From: Euperipatoides rowelli
Lineage: Eukaryota > Onychophora > Udeonychophora > Euonychophora > Peripatopsidae
Assembly (NCBI GenBank): GCA_003024985.2
Contig: PXIH01S0000098.1
Direction: 5' to 3' (one strand)
DNA: 10,586 nt
The notes beneath the pieces were generated by a model that was not told the origin of the DNA, did not search any database, and worked only from the letters and a program-made list of their open reading frames with translations. Position 1 is the stretch's first letter; every line of letters starts with the position of its first letter. A program made the translations under genes and the position numbers. Of this stretch, positions 1-8,260 are shown one piece after another.

Positions 1-139
1 TTTGCAGCTTATAGATCCGGGCCTGCCTATTGACATCTATCTTGATCAGTGTTGGTCCGGCCAAGTCGGCTGGTCGGCGATCACAGAGGTCCAGAGGGCC
101 TTTTGGAATTTTTTATTTTATGTAGGTAGCCTAATTAGA
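1..139. other. GC-richer segment of unknown nature
   Basis: The first 110 bases are visibly richer in G and C than the rest of the window. On the + strand the frame starting at base 2 is open until TAA at 137-139, encoding about 45 residues (beginning LQLIDPGLPIDIYLDQCW). It is cut by the window edge. I do not recognise the peptide, and it does not match the DMGDH segment expected next. It could be the end of a repeat element, a scrap of mobile-element coding sequence, or chance. Confidence 0.25.
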
Positions 140-435
140 TAAAAAAAAAAGTTATCATGAAAGCAGGGCTTCACATTGAGGGGTGGTGGAGGGGTCTGTA
201 GTCCCGGGACCGAAGAGGGTGGGGGGTCCGTGTTTGAATAAACTATAAGAAAGTAAATAGTTATGACCAGGGCTGAAGGGATTGGGGGGGGGGGAACCCT
301 CTAGGCTCGGTAAAGGTAAACCAGGGAACCATAGGCCCGGTAAAGAGAAACAAAATGTCCATATGACCAAAAAAAAAAGCTTATCAAAATTTCACAGAGG
401 GCTCCCATAAGAAAAAGGCTTATCAAAAATCTAAG
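138..435 (+). repeat. G-run/A-run repeat family, copy 1
   Basis: This segment resembles 6481-6765 over much of its length. A G run is followed by TGT-TGAA-AAACT, then AGTTA-GACCA-GG-TGA and a second G run (11 G at 284-294). After that come units of the form GTCCATA, an A run, then GCTTATCAAAATTTCACA and a G-rich end. Inside this copy the TTATCA unit appears near 151, 380 and 419. The diverged units suggest an internally tandem, non-coding interspersed repeat. The open stretch on the minus strand here is proline-rich only because of the G runs. Confidence 0.65.
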
Positions 436-463
436 TTATGCAATTCATTTAGGGTATGTTTTT

Positions 464-1129
464 TTAAAAAATTCCTAGCACTCTGAGTACTTAAGAGCGC
501 ACTCTGAATCCCGAGAAATCAGATTTTAAAACAATCGGTGCATGCGCTTTCGCAAATTTTAATAAATTTCAAGCACTATGGGAGTGAGTTCTTATTACAA
601 CTAGAAAAAAGCATCGGGATTCAAAGCACTACCCACAATGCATTGCAACAATCAAAATTCAAAATGGAGGAAAATAAACTTTATTGATATTTACTTGTGT
701 CACATCTGACTTAATTGGTCAATATTTATCTAGGCGCTACTTTCTCTATTTTCTTATTTTGACTATACGTGAGCTTTTACGATGGCAATGTCTATTTTTT
801 AAATGCTGAAAAATGAATTGTTTTCAGTCAATGAGATAGCAATAGCTACTGTTTACGCCTTGGTAGTGGAAAATCCAGACACCCCATGTTCGAATCCTGC
901 TATGGACATTTATTTTTTTTCTGTCTGACAATAGACCTTTAAAACACCTTCTAGTAAAGATTTAGCTAAAATTAGAGTTTTAAAGGCTTTTTTAAAATTT
1001 ACACTTTTTCTCCTTTCGTCTCCATATTTTATTACTCTGTTAGCGTATTTTTAATCTCGGACTCTATTTCGCTCTGTTTGTACTCTGTGACGTGTACAGC
1101 TACTCGGAGCTCAAGCTCAGAGTTTTTAA
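464..1129. mobile_element. TTAA-bounded MITE-like element, copy 1
   Basis: The element is delimited by imperfect inverted ends: a T run and A run containing TTAA, then ACTCTGAG. The left end reads TTAA at 464 with CTCTGAG at 481. The right end reads CTCAGAGTTTTTAA to 1129. It is homologous along its length to 3314-4085. Shared blocks include GCATCGGGAT, TACCCACAATGCATTG, a TTTCAGTCA-TGA block followed by ATAGCTACTGT, and TTTTATTACTCTGTT. It has no coding capacity. The TTAA target site would suit a piggyBac-type mobiliser, but the terminal bases do not prove this. A 146-bp insertion at 857-1002 is absent from the other copy. Confidence 0.7.
852..1002 (+). mobile_element. Small tRNA-like insertion in TTAA element copy 1
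   Basis: Compared with the sister element, which reads CTACTGTACACTTACTTCTCC, this copy has about 146 extra bases flanked by TTTAC at 852-856 and 998-1002, a possible 5-bp target duplication. The insert begins GCCTTGGTAGTGG, like a tRNA D-loop. It continues to GTTCGAATCC at 888-897, which fits a pol III B box and T-loop. The spacing between them is about 8 bases shorter than in an intact tRNA, and I could not build an acceptor stem or a good T stem. It is best read as a degraded tRNA-derived SINE fragment. A short inverted repeat (ACCTTTAAAAC / GTTTTAAAGG) lies in its 3' half. Confidence 0.4.
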
Positions 1130-1189
1130 AAATCATAGACCTTGACCATTCTCATCAGATGGCCCAAAAGGCCAACTAACACTGTTCTT

Positions 1190-1989
1190 GATTAAATTAA
1201 GTTTAAATTTGCTGAGCAAAATCAGAAATTTATAAACAATTAGAAAAAACAACTAAGTAATTGGTGCCTCTTTTCTGCACATATGACGTCAACACAGTTG
1301 AAGAACGGGATACTTCGGAATATGTGACATCATCAACAATGCATTATTAGAAATTTTGAAAAATTAAAAAAAAAATTTCTAAGTATTTCGCGAATCATTC
1401 TTCACAATAGGTTCAAAATTGGTAGGTGTGATATCATACAGGTCTATAAATATTCCCAAAGTGGACGAAGCATTTCGGCAAAAATCAGAAAATTATAACA
1501 TCCATCTGCGCCCCTTAATTACCTTGAATCCAGTCATAAATTGTTACATGTCATGCCATAAATCCCTAGTACAAATGTATCAAAGCATAAGGTCATGTGT
1601 TGTCACATATGGGTTTGACACCCTCCATATAAAACTAAAAACTATAAAAAAATTAAAAAAAAAATTCTAAATTGATTGCGCATCTGAATGATGTCATATT
1701 CAGCTCATATTACCCAGAATTCATTGCTCAGCAAATTCCGATCAAAAATAAGATAATTAAAAAATTAGACGCCTTTTTGAGTTTTAAAAAATACCCAAAA
1801 TTTATTGCAAACGACCCACAGTATATTGGGAACAGCATAGCCAAATATTTCAGAAGTATTTGGGAAGCTTCAGAAAAAGACATCATCATTATTGCCGAAT
1901 ATGCAAATGAAACGATGTCATCATTAGAAAACTTTGGGAATGTTTGGCATTATCCATGATGATGTCATATGTGGTATTCAAAAATCATT
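1190..1989. repeat. Degenerate AT-rich repeat region without a gene
   Basis: Several words recur in the same order at intervals of roughly 260-330 bases: CACATATG (1278, 1604), AATTAAAAAAAAAATT (1362, 1651) and a TTC-G-CAAAAAT-AGA block (about 1473, 1736). The words GATGTCATAT and GGGAATGTT also recur toward 1930-2050. This suggests old tandem or dispersed repeats. Two open stretches (1419-1670 and 1672-1959) are present but show no recognisable domain, and their residues follow the A-rich repeats. I cannot define unit borders. Confidence 0.35.
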
Positions 1990-2163
1990 TGCAAAGCATT
2001 ATGGGTAAATTATATATGCAAATGAACCACACACCCTTCGGGAATGTTCAGAACTTTTTTGATGCCATATGCAATGCATTATGGGTAATATGATGTTCTA
2101 CCATTGCAGACGCAATGCATTATGGGTCCATTAGTAATGTCATGTCATAATGTATTGTGGGTG
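1990..2163 (-). repeat. Cluster of four GCAATGCATTATGGGTA-type motifs
   Basis: Four related 18-base words occur at 1990-2007, 2070-2087, 2111-2128 and 2146-2163, all in one orientation. The 2070 copy, read on the minus strand, is TACCCATAATGCATTGCA. It fits every position of the Staf/ZNF143-type consensus YWCCCRNMATSCMYYRCR as I remember it; the others differ at one or more positions. The same word sits in the opposite orientation in both TTAA elements (630-647, 3741-3758). They may be transcription-factor-like sites or simply repeat sequence. Confidence 0.55.
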
Positions 2164-2213
2164 CTAAAATCTGGTTGGTCAGTGAGCCAGAATCTGCCTT
2201 TTATACCTACTTA

Positions 2214-2350
2214 ATGTACAGTATATACAGTATTGTACAGTATATTCTGTATACACTGTATATTGTATATACTGTGAATATACTACATTGTATAGTTCTG
2301 TATACTTTGTACACATTATATATACAGTATATATTTATAAATATATACTT
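2214..2350. repeat. TACAGTATA / TATACTGTATA tract
   Basis: This is a low-complexity region built of the self-complementary words TACAGTATA and TATACTGTA in irregular alternation. It begins GTACAGTATATACAGTATTG and ends in a TATATA run. Because the word is palindromic, the tract can fold on either strand. The same words form three other tracts in this window. Confidence 0.75.
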
Positions 2351-2463
2351 GATTTTCTTTAATGGTAAAGCAAACAAATTAAATATAGTTAAAGTGTGAC
2401 AGTGTAGGTGTTTGAAGGTTCTGTTATGTGTTCATATATTTTTGATTGTGTGTGTGTTCCTAG

Positions 2464-2628
2464 GCCGTGGGTTTTCATCGCCCTGGTAGTCTTCGCCTTG
2501 CCACCACTCCATCTCGAGTTGATGAATTCAAGTATCAGATGCAGCGACAGGGCTGGAACAAAGCTCCACAATATTTGATTGGTCCTGAAAAGATCAAAGA
2601 AATATTTCCTCTCATGAACACTGATGAT
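2464..2628 (+). CDS. DMGDH: Dimethylglycine dehydrogenase, internal exon (first of three in window)
   Basis: This exon encodes 55 residues, from [13 protein letters not shown] through VDEFKYQM to FPLMNTDD. They match, from memory, the part of animal DMGDH that follows the covalent-FAD histidine region, roughly human residues 126-180. The enzyme oxidises N,N-dimethylglycine to sarcosine in the mitochondrial matrix, passing electrons to electron-transfer flavoprotein and the one-carbon unit to tetrahydrofolate. The acceptor is TTCCTAG before 2464, after a T/G-rich tract. The donor is GTATGT at 2629. The reading frame is blocked by the TAG of the acceptor itself, so the exon cannot extend upstream. 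Both borders are phase 0. The paralogue sarcosine dehydrogenase shares the LMN-DD ending but, as I recall it, lacks the [13 protein letters not shown] block, so DMGDH is favoured. No start codon is expected here: this is an internal exon. Confidence 0.93.
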
Positions 2629-2634
2629 GTATGT

Positions 2635-2652
2635 ATTATTATTATTATTATT
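2635..2652 (+). repeat. (ATT)6 microsatellite next to a splice donor
   Basis: Six ATT units begin six bases downstream of the first base of the donor GTATGT of the first exon. Tract length could vary between individuals without touching the donor itself. Confidence 0.85.
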
Positions 2653-2697
2653 TTAAAATTCACAAGGAGTCTATAATTTTGAGTTTATTGTTAATAT

Positions 2698-2740
2698 ATC
2701 CACTGAAAATTATAGGTACCGGTAATAGTTTTCAGTGGAT
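2698..2740. repeat. Perfect 12-bp hairpin with GGTACCGGTA loop
   Basis: ATCCACTGAAAA at 2698-2709 is the exact complement of TTTTCAGTGGAT at 2729-2740. The 19-base loop contains GGTACCGGTA. It may be a small MITE remnant or a palindrome-derived repeat. No function can be assigned. Confidence 0.7.
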
Positions 2741-3313
2741 TTATTTTTATTTTTTATAATGGTCTTGATAGTAGCATTTTCGTTTTCATCTTATAACTTA
2801 AACAATGATGATATGATTTCCTTTCAATTTCATTAGCTTTTTAAACTTGAAATTATGATCTTTTTTACTTATGAAATTAGAGCTTAATCTCAATTTTTTT
2901 AATACTAAGGCTGAGTAAGAGTATTATAGCATTCAATTTAAGAGACTGAAAGATGTCCTTTGGCCTCTTTGGACTTAGAATCAAAAGGATAGTCAACAAA
3001 CAAACAAAAAATAATTATTTATCTAGGGTTGTTGACAACACAGCACATTAAATGTTTTTGAAGTTGCACTTCTATGCCTTAATTGCAAGCAAATTATTTT
3101 TAGCTTATCTTCAGCTTCTGCACTGAAGCCTCATGTTTTGGTGGCTTTATGTCTCACTCATGATCTTGGCCTAACAGCTGCTCTACAAATATAAGACATT
3201 AAACTAGTAAATAGCTTAAACTGAACTTGGTTTATTTTTGTTATTAATGTATGATTATTATATATAGTAAGTTTATTATTACTTTTATAAACACTAAGGG
3301 TACCATATATATT

Positions 3314-4085
3314 TTAAAAATCTCTGAGTATATCAGATCACGCTCGAATCCAGAGAAGTCGGATTCTAGAAAAATTGGATCATGCTCTGTTGTGGATTTT
3401 AATAAACTGCGATCACTCTCATTGTTTATTAAAATCGGAGCAAGAGAGAAGTACCTAAAAACTGGAAGGTCTAAGTCCCATTTTACCCCAATTTTCAACA
3501 TCGCATGCATTTTCGTCATGACGGAAGTGGACTCAAAATTATGGAAATCTATTATTTCACCTCTAGATTATCATAGGCATAGTGGATTTAATACATATTA
3601 GGGCATAGGGTTCAGTGTTACGGTAAGGTTATGCCTGTAAATTAAAATATAAGGTTGCTAGCAATTTGATGATGTGACTAAACGGGACTTAGGCCTTTCA
3701 GTTTTTAAGCGCTCGTAGCAAGAGCATCGGGATACAGGATTACCCACAATGCATTGTAACAAACTCTAAAATGTAGGAACATAGACTCGTTGACATTTGC
3801 ATGGCCTAAAATGTGAACTGAATTGGTACAATCTTTGTCTAGCTGTATATTTTTCTATTTTAATTATAATGAGATCTTACACAACAGCGATGACTGTTTA
3901 TTGAATACTGAAAAACTAAGATGTTTCCAGTCAGTGAATTATCTATAGCTACTGTACACTTACTTCTCCGATGTACGCCATCTTTTATTACTCTGTTCGC
4001 AGATGTAATAATTTCAGTCTCTGTCTTGCTTTGCAAATACTTTGTTTATACTCCTTGACATGTCGCTCAACTCGGAGTTTTTTAA
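3314..4085. mobile_element. TTAA-bounded MITE-like element, copy 2 (interrupted)
   Basis: This is the second copy of the element at 464-1129, in the same orientation. The left end is TTAA at 3314 followed by TCTCTGAG. The right end is CTCGGAGTTTTTTAA to 4085. Removing the nested 252-bp MITE at 3456-3707 leaves about 520 bases, the same as copy 1 after removal of its own insertion. Near 3393-3433 it contains an inverted pair GATTTTAATAAAC / GTTTATTAAAATC. Open stretches on both strands across 3244-3601 run from the flank through both elements and are chance. Confidence 0.72.
3456..3707 (+). mobile_element. TA-flanked MITE, copy 1, nested in TTAA element
   Basis: The ends are inverted repeats of about 26 bases with three mismatches. 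The left begins AAAACTGGAAGGTCTAAGTC after TA at 3456-3457. The right, read backwards, begins AAAACTGAAAGGCCTAAGTC before TA at 3706-3707. The TA on both sides fits a Tc1/mariner-type target duplication. The interior matches the reverse complement of 7620-7886 in several blocks: ATTATTTCACC, ATCATAGG, GGTTCAG-GTT and TGATGTGACTAAA. It has no coding capacity, so it would be non-autonomous. Confidence 0.8.
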
Positions 4086-5452
4086 AAAACAAGCCTAAGA
4101 CACTTCTGTTTCTTTTCAAAGAATTGTGGTTTTTCATTTAATATTACAATAAACTGTATTTAACACACTATTCGGAATGAGCAAAATAGCTACTGTATAT
4201 CCAGTAAAATTTTGGGCAGGGTATTCCTCTCGCACAAAAAAAATGACATATCAAATAATTCCCAAAATAAGTATAATTTAACAGTAATTATAATTTTAAA
4301 ATTTACAACTTCTTTGCTTTTTTTTTAAAAAAAAATTAAATAACTCTAATAATCCATTAGGTAATTATAGAAAGCGCTCAAAATAATGTTTTAACTTTTA
4401 CTGGTCCTCTCCGTGTTGTGTTTTAAAGAATTTCGTTCTGAATAGTTTAATCAATGAAATAAATGTTCTCTAATTCTTCGTGAATTATCAAACCTTCATA
4501 AAGCTTCTTGGTATTTTTTATATGATAAATATAAACTACAGATTTCCTTCTCACAAGCCCTGAGCTGTTTCCAAGGTATCTTTTAGTAGGACCTATAAAG
4601 ATTAATAGTGCCCTCCTCCAAAAGATATTTATTAAATTAATATCACCCATCCCTCCCTTCAACATACAAAAACATCCAGTTGAGAAATTTCTCTCCAATC
4701 CGTCCTACCAACAGTTGACAAAATCACGGAAAATGTCCTGCTAGTTTTTTTTCGCTACTTCATCAACAAAAGCTTTAAGAATATTTCTGTCAGTAAAATT
4801 TTTGAGAAATTGTCTTTTAGCATTTCACCTCTACCTATTGATAAAAATTTTAGTTAGACCTATTTCAAAATTATATTTGGGTTAGCTTTTCTAAGATGGC
4901 TCTCAGTCTCGTTAAGTCGGACAACCTTTAAAGTTTACCGTTATTATTTTATTATTTAAAATCACTATTGGAAGAATCGCAATATTATAAGACACTTCAC
5001 ATTTGAATTATTCAACATGTTTATCATAATGCTTTCATTTGAGACAACCATCATAGCCATCATATGTCAAAAAAAAATAATGGTAATATTTCACCCAAAT
5101 TAAATTTGCCTCATAAAATTGTAGTTCTGAGTCTATACTTTGGTGACTTGGGTGTATTTAACAGATTTGTAATCAAGGTGATTAATCTTAGGATCAAGGC
5201 TGGACCATTAAGTTCAATACCCAGATCATTAAATAATTTAGATTCAAGATAATGTTAATTCCAGGACAATTAAAGGCTAGTAGATTCAAGCCAGAGAATT
5301 AATGCATAATTCATGAAGAAAAATATAAAATGAAAATTATCTCAATTTTTACTTTAAATAACAAGCATACATTAATCAAAAATAACATTGAAATTTATCA
5401 GTTAATTTAACTAATATTGGGTTAATAAAAAATTGTGAAGGGGTTATCCTTT

Positions 5453-5472
5453 TATATATACCGGTATATATA
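5453..5472. repeat. 20-bp perfect palindrome around ACCGGT
   Basis: TATATATACCGGTATATATA is fully self-complementary. The central ACCGGTA recurs in the loop of the hairpin at 2698-2740. It is probably low-complexity sequence, with no known role. Confidence 0.6.
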
Positions 5473-5603
5473 TTTTTAATCTTGAGGGGAATTAGTGATT
5501 TTGGTGGTTCAGAAGACATATTTTTAATACTGAATTTTTTATATTTTGATAAGCCCTATTTTTAAAGATTTGTATTAACAATAAATATAAATTTGTATTT
5601 CAG

Positions 5604-5808
5604 GTATTAATGGGTTTGTTCAATCCCGGTGATGGACATATTGATCCATATTCCATGACCCAGGCACTTGCTATAGGAGCTAAGAAATATGGTGCTGAGC
5701 TTATAATGCCTGCTAAAGTTACTGGCGTAACCCAGAGAAGTGATGGAGGGTGGGATGTGACTACACAACATGGGACTATCAAAGCCAAGAGAGTTGTTAA
5801 TGTTGCAG
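5604..5808 (+). CDS. DMGDH: Dimethylglycine dehydrogenase, internal exon (second of three)
   Basis: This exon encodes 68 residues plus the first base of a split glycine codon. It starts [18 protein letters not shown], passes through [12 protein letters not shown] and ends RVVNVA(G). The GDGHIDPYS block and the VVN-AG segment are hallmarks of the DAO-type FAD oxidoreductase fold; the latter lies by the FAD-binding core, where the family usually has V-N-A-A-G. The acceptor is TTTGTATTTCAG before 5604. The donor is GTATTA at 5809, which departs from consensus at +4 to +6 and is the weakest of the three donors here. The 5' border is phase 0, joining the previous exon without a split codon. The 3' border is phase 1. 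Translated across the junction, the protein reads without gap against my memory of vertebrate DMGDH (MN--VL-GL-NPGDGH). No stop or frameshift is present. Confidence 0.93.
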
Positions 5809-5884
5809 GTATTATGGCTAGTAAAGTGTAATTTTATATATAGCCTATATTGTAAAGAATATAAGTGTTTACCTTACACTCTTC

Positions 5885-6410
5885 ACTGGTAATGTCGAAT
5901 ACTGGAAGCAGGCACAAACTAACACTGGTTGGTAAACATATATATTTATTGTAAATAAAATATATAACATTAAAACAAGAATGTAAAACTCCCATACTAA
6001 CATTTACCGTTACATATGGTACTGGGGGGAGACGGGTTTCTGGTGAGACCCTGCCTCTCCAGCTACAGTAAATAAAATAACAGAAAACTAGGGAACATAA
6101 AACTGTGCGCTGGAAATGCAGAGCCTTTCCATAAGGAAACGCAGACTAAACAATTGGAGTAAGCGCCCCTTTTTAATTAAAAGGGGGCACGCATGCTAAT
6201 CAAATAAAATGAATGAATGAATGAATTTAGCTAATTAGAACATTCAGGCAAGTTTGATTATTTCAAGAGATAATTATCTTCAGCAGCTATATCCTCCGCT
6301 TTTAACGCAACATTTTATTAATAGCTCTTAAACAAATGCCGTGTTACGAAACTAATCGTAACTTGAAATTAACTCTGCTAATACTTGAAGGTACTAATTA
6401 AAAACAAAAA
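5885..6410 (+). mobile_element. Hairpin-rich interspersed element, copy 1
   Basis: The element aligns with 9071-9595 from a shared start (ACTGGTAA / ACAGGTAA, then ACTGGAAGCA at 5901 and 9089) to a shared end (ATACTTGAA-G-ACTAA). Shared internal blocks include ACAGTAAATAAAATAACA and a GAAT-rich patch followed by ATTTCA-GAG. It holds hairpins at about 6027-6060, at 6126-6139 (TTTCC/GGAAA), at 6165-6188 (GCCCCTTTT/AAAAGGGGGC) and at 6343-6362 (GTTACGA/TCGTAAC). A (GAAT)4 microsatellite lies at 6211-6226. It has no coding potential. Class is unknown: a MITE, a SINE or a solo LTR read in reverse are all possible. Confidence 0.6.
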
Positions 6411-6480
6411 GAGAAATAAAAAAAATCCCAGTCGTTATAATATACTGTATATTTTTTATTTTATACTTAGACTATACTAA

Positions 6481-6765
6481 GGGGGGGGGGGCTGTGTATG
6501 AACAAACTCCATAAGAAACTATATAGTTACGACCAAGGGTGATGAGAGAGGGGGGGGGCATAAGCCTGAATAAGGGGCCGTAGATTAAATCAAGGTCAAC
6601 TAAACGTCCATACAACAACAAAAAAAAAGGTTATCAAAACTTCACACACAAGGGGTCCACAGGTCCATCAAAGGTAAACAAAGCGTCCATACAATCCCCC
6701 CAAAAATAAGCTTATCAAATCTTCACAAACAGGGTTATCAAAAAAAAGGTTATCAAAAATATGAA
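6481..6765 (+). repeat. G-run/A-run repeat family, copy 2
   Basis: This is the second copy of the family at 138-435, in the same orientation. It opens with 11 G at 6481-6491 and then TGTATGAACAAACT. It continues with AGTTACGACCAAGGGTGA and nine G at 6550-6558. Two GTCCATA units follow, each with an A/C run, a KTTATCAAA core and CTTCACA (about 6605-6650 and 6685-6733). A shorter unit with two GTTATCAAAA cores closes the copy. Its 3' border is unclear. Confidence 0.65.
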
Positions 6766-7108
6766 AGGGCCCCATCTGGATTTCTAGTCCCTGGTCCCTG
6801 AAAAAATATGGGGGCCCTGCTAATAGTTGATGAACCAAATATTTTTGATTAAAAGTTTTAGGACTTTTCTATTAGGTTTTTGTCATTTAACCACCATGAT
6901 TTAAAATACTTAATAATCTTGATAATTGAAGCTATAAATTATTATAATAATTATGATTTGGAGGAAACAATATCACAATAAAGTAATAGTAGTGAATATT
7001 TCCGCACCTTTAACATTTGACCAACATTTTCCCAATTTGACAACAATATTAACATTTTTAAAAATTATTTCAGTAAATTCATTGATCATTAAACTTCATT
7101 AAAAAAAA

Positions 7109-7283
7109 GTCAATGTAATTGACGTTAAAACCGAATCATTGTGATTACTCCACCATATTGAAGTAATCACAATAATTACAAAGACAACATTGAAGTAGTT
7201 CAATGTTGAATATGGAACAATGCCAAAGGAACCAGTTCCTGAACTAGTTCCTTTTTAAAGAACAACCTCAGAAGTAATTCTTT
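7109..7283. repeat. Row of five short hairpins
   Basis: Five inverted repeats follow one another with little spacing. They are GTCAAT/ATTGAC (7109-7123), ATTGTGATTACT/AGTAATCACAAT (7138-7173, 12 bp perfect), CAACATTGAA/TTCAATGTTG (7185-7208, 10 bp perfect), AAAGGAACCAGTTC/GAACTAGTTCCTTT (7225-7254, one mismatch) and AAAGAA/TTCTTT (7257-7283). No open reading frame or known RNA family is recognised. It may be a structured remnant of a transposon or an unrecognised intronic RNA. Confidence 0.6.
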
Positions 7284-7619
7284 CGAAAAATAGGCATAGT
7301 TACCTTACTTGGTGGGTCAGGCACAGGGACTGATTACTTTACCGTATAATTTCTCAATAGAAAATAAGTTGTAATTACTCCCTAGACCTGACCGATCACA
7401 TGCTGTCTGCTTAATAGTTAAATAAATGTCCAATAAAAATCACTTTTTATTACAAAATGGTTAAAAAACAATTTTAACGAAGCATTTAATTTTAAAGAAG
7501 TGTATGAAAAGAAAAATGTTTCATTTTATGACAGCACGGTTGAGAAGAGAAAATAAATTCATTTGTAACTTAAAAATCAAATTTAGAACCTTTAATAAAT
7601 TATTAGACTCACGAGGTGT

Positions 7620-7886
7620 TAAAAATTGAAAGGCCTTATAAATTTTAGTCACATGATCAAGATGGATAGCTTTTTTTTTTAACCTTACCACAACCCTGAA
7701 CCCTAACTCCAATACTTATTAAACCCACTTTTTCCCCAACCCTATGATGATGAAGGGGTGAAATAATACTTTTTTGATCGATTTCGAGAATTTTGATCCA
7801 ATTTCCGGAAAATTACCGTAATGATAGAAATATATGAGCAGATGTTAAAAACACGGTAAAATTTTTATAAGGCCTTTCAATTTTTA
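7620..7886 (-). mobile_element. TA-flanked MITE, copy 2
   Basis: The left end after TA at 7620-7621 begins AAAATTGAAAGGCCTTATAA. The right end before TA at 7885-7886 is its exact complement over these 20 bases, and the match continues with a two-base length difference. Read on the minus strand, the interior matches the nested MITE at 3456-3707 (ATTATTTCACC, TCATAGG, TTAGGGTTCAGGGTT, GGTAAGGTTA, CATGTGACTAAA). It has no coding capacity. The near-perfect ends suggest it is younger than copy 1. Confidence 0.85.
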
Positions 7887-8260
7887 ACAGCTTCTATTAG
7901 AATCTGGATTTTTTTTTTTAAAAAAAGCAAAACAATGTTGTGATATTAAAATAAAGGTTTTAATTTAATCAGAAATATACGAGAACTTAGACTGAATTTA
8001 AGTTTCTTTTAAAATTACACAGTCTTATGTGCTATATAAATACCGTACATACAAAATTTATATAAGAAGTTAGTACATGTAATAAAGTTGATTCTTTCTT
8101 ATTTATTTATTTTTTAGAGATTCTGAAGCTGTAAAAAGTTAATTTTCTTAAAATATGATAATTAAAGGATATGGCAAAAATAATCAGATTTTTTTTTTCC
8201 AAGTATTTATAATATGATGATAAGGTACATTATGCCTGTATATCACCAGGTCATAAACTA

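Larger units (their letters stand above)
1..2463 (+). other. Upstream DMGDH intron, 3' part (phase 0)
   Basis: No stretch of this region encodes the DMGDH residues expected just before the first exon here, such as the STWHAAGL block with the FAD-linked histidine. The region is therefore read as intron whose 5' end lies outside the window. It is filled with repeats listed separately. Between about 1190 and 1980 there is only AT-rich, degenerate repeated sequence with chance open stretches. The intron ends with a T/G-rich tract, TTTGATTGTGTGTGTGTTCC, before the AG at 2462-2463. Confidence 0.8.
2629..5603 (+). other. DMGDH intron, phase 0, about 2.98 kb
   Basis: This intron is bounded by GTATGT and TTTCAG and splits the gene between codons. 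Its contents are an (ATT)6 microsatellite six bases after the donor start, a 12-bp hairpin at 2698-2740, a compound transposon at 3314-4085, and a palindrome at 5453-5472. The stretches 2745-3310 and 4090-5450 are AT-rich. In them I see no convincing gene, RNA or repeat beyond short A/T runs and a few repeated words such as AGATTCAAG near 5240 and 5280. Confidence 0.88.

Noticed and set aside
155-370. Proline/glycine-rich minus-strand open stretch
   Set aside because: It arises from the G runs of the interspersed repeat.
840-910. A functional tRNA gene at the GTTCGAATCC box
   Set aside because: The spacing is too short, the T stem is poor and no acceptor stem can be paired.
1419-1959. Two adjacent open stretches on the + strand (84 and 96 codons)
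   Set aside because: They are separated by a stop, show no known domain, run through A-rich repeated sequence, and lack splice or codon-use support.
2157-2399. Open stretch rich in Tyr/Ile/Leu, and a similar one at 8214-8399
   Set aside because: The residues are the translation of TACAGTATA tracts; low-complexity chance frames.
2389-2571. Minus-strand open stretch over the first exon, and a similar one at 5600-5788
   Set aside because: Both are antisense shadows of real DMGDH exons, whose sense translation is clearly conserved.
3244-3601. Overlapping open stretches on both strands, up to 116 codons
   Set aside because: They cross the border of the TTAA element and run on into the nested MITE, so the frame cannot be an ancestral gene.
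4447-4698. Minus-strand open stretch, and those at 5064-5252, 7521-7712 and 9769-9975
   Set aside because: Short, no recognisable motif, AT-driven residue content, located in introns.
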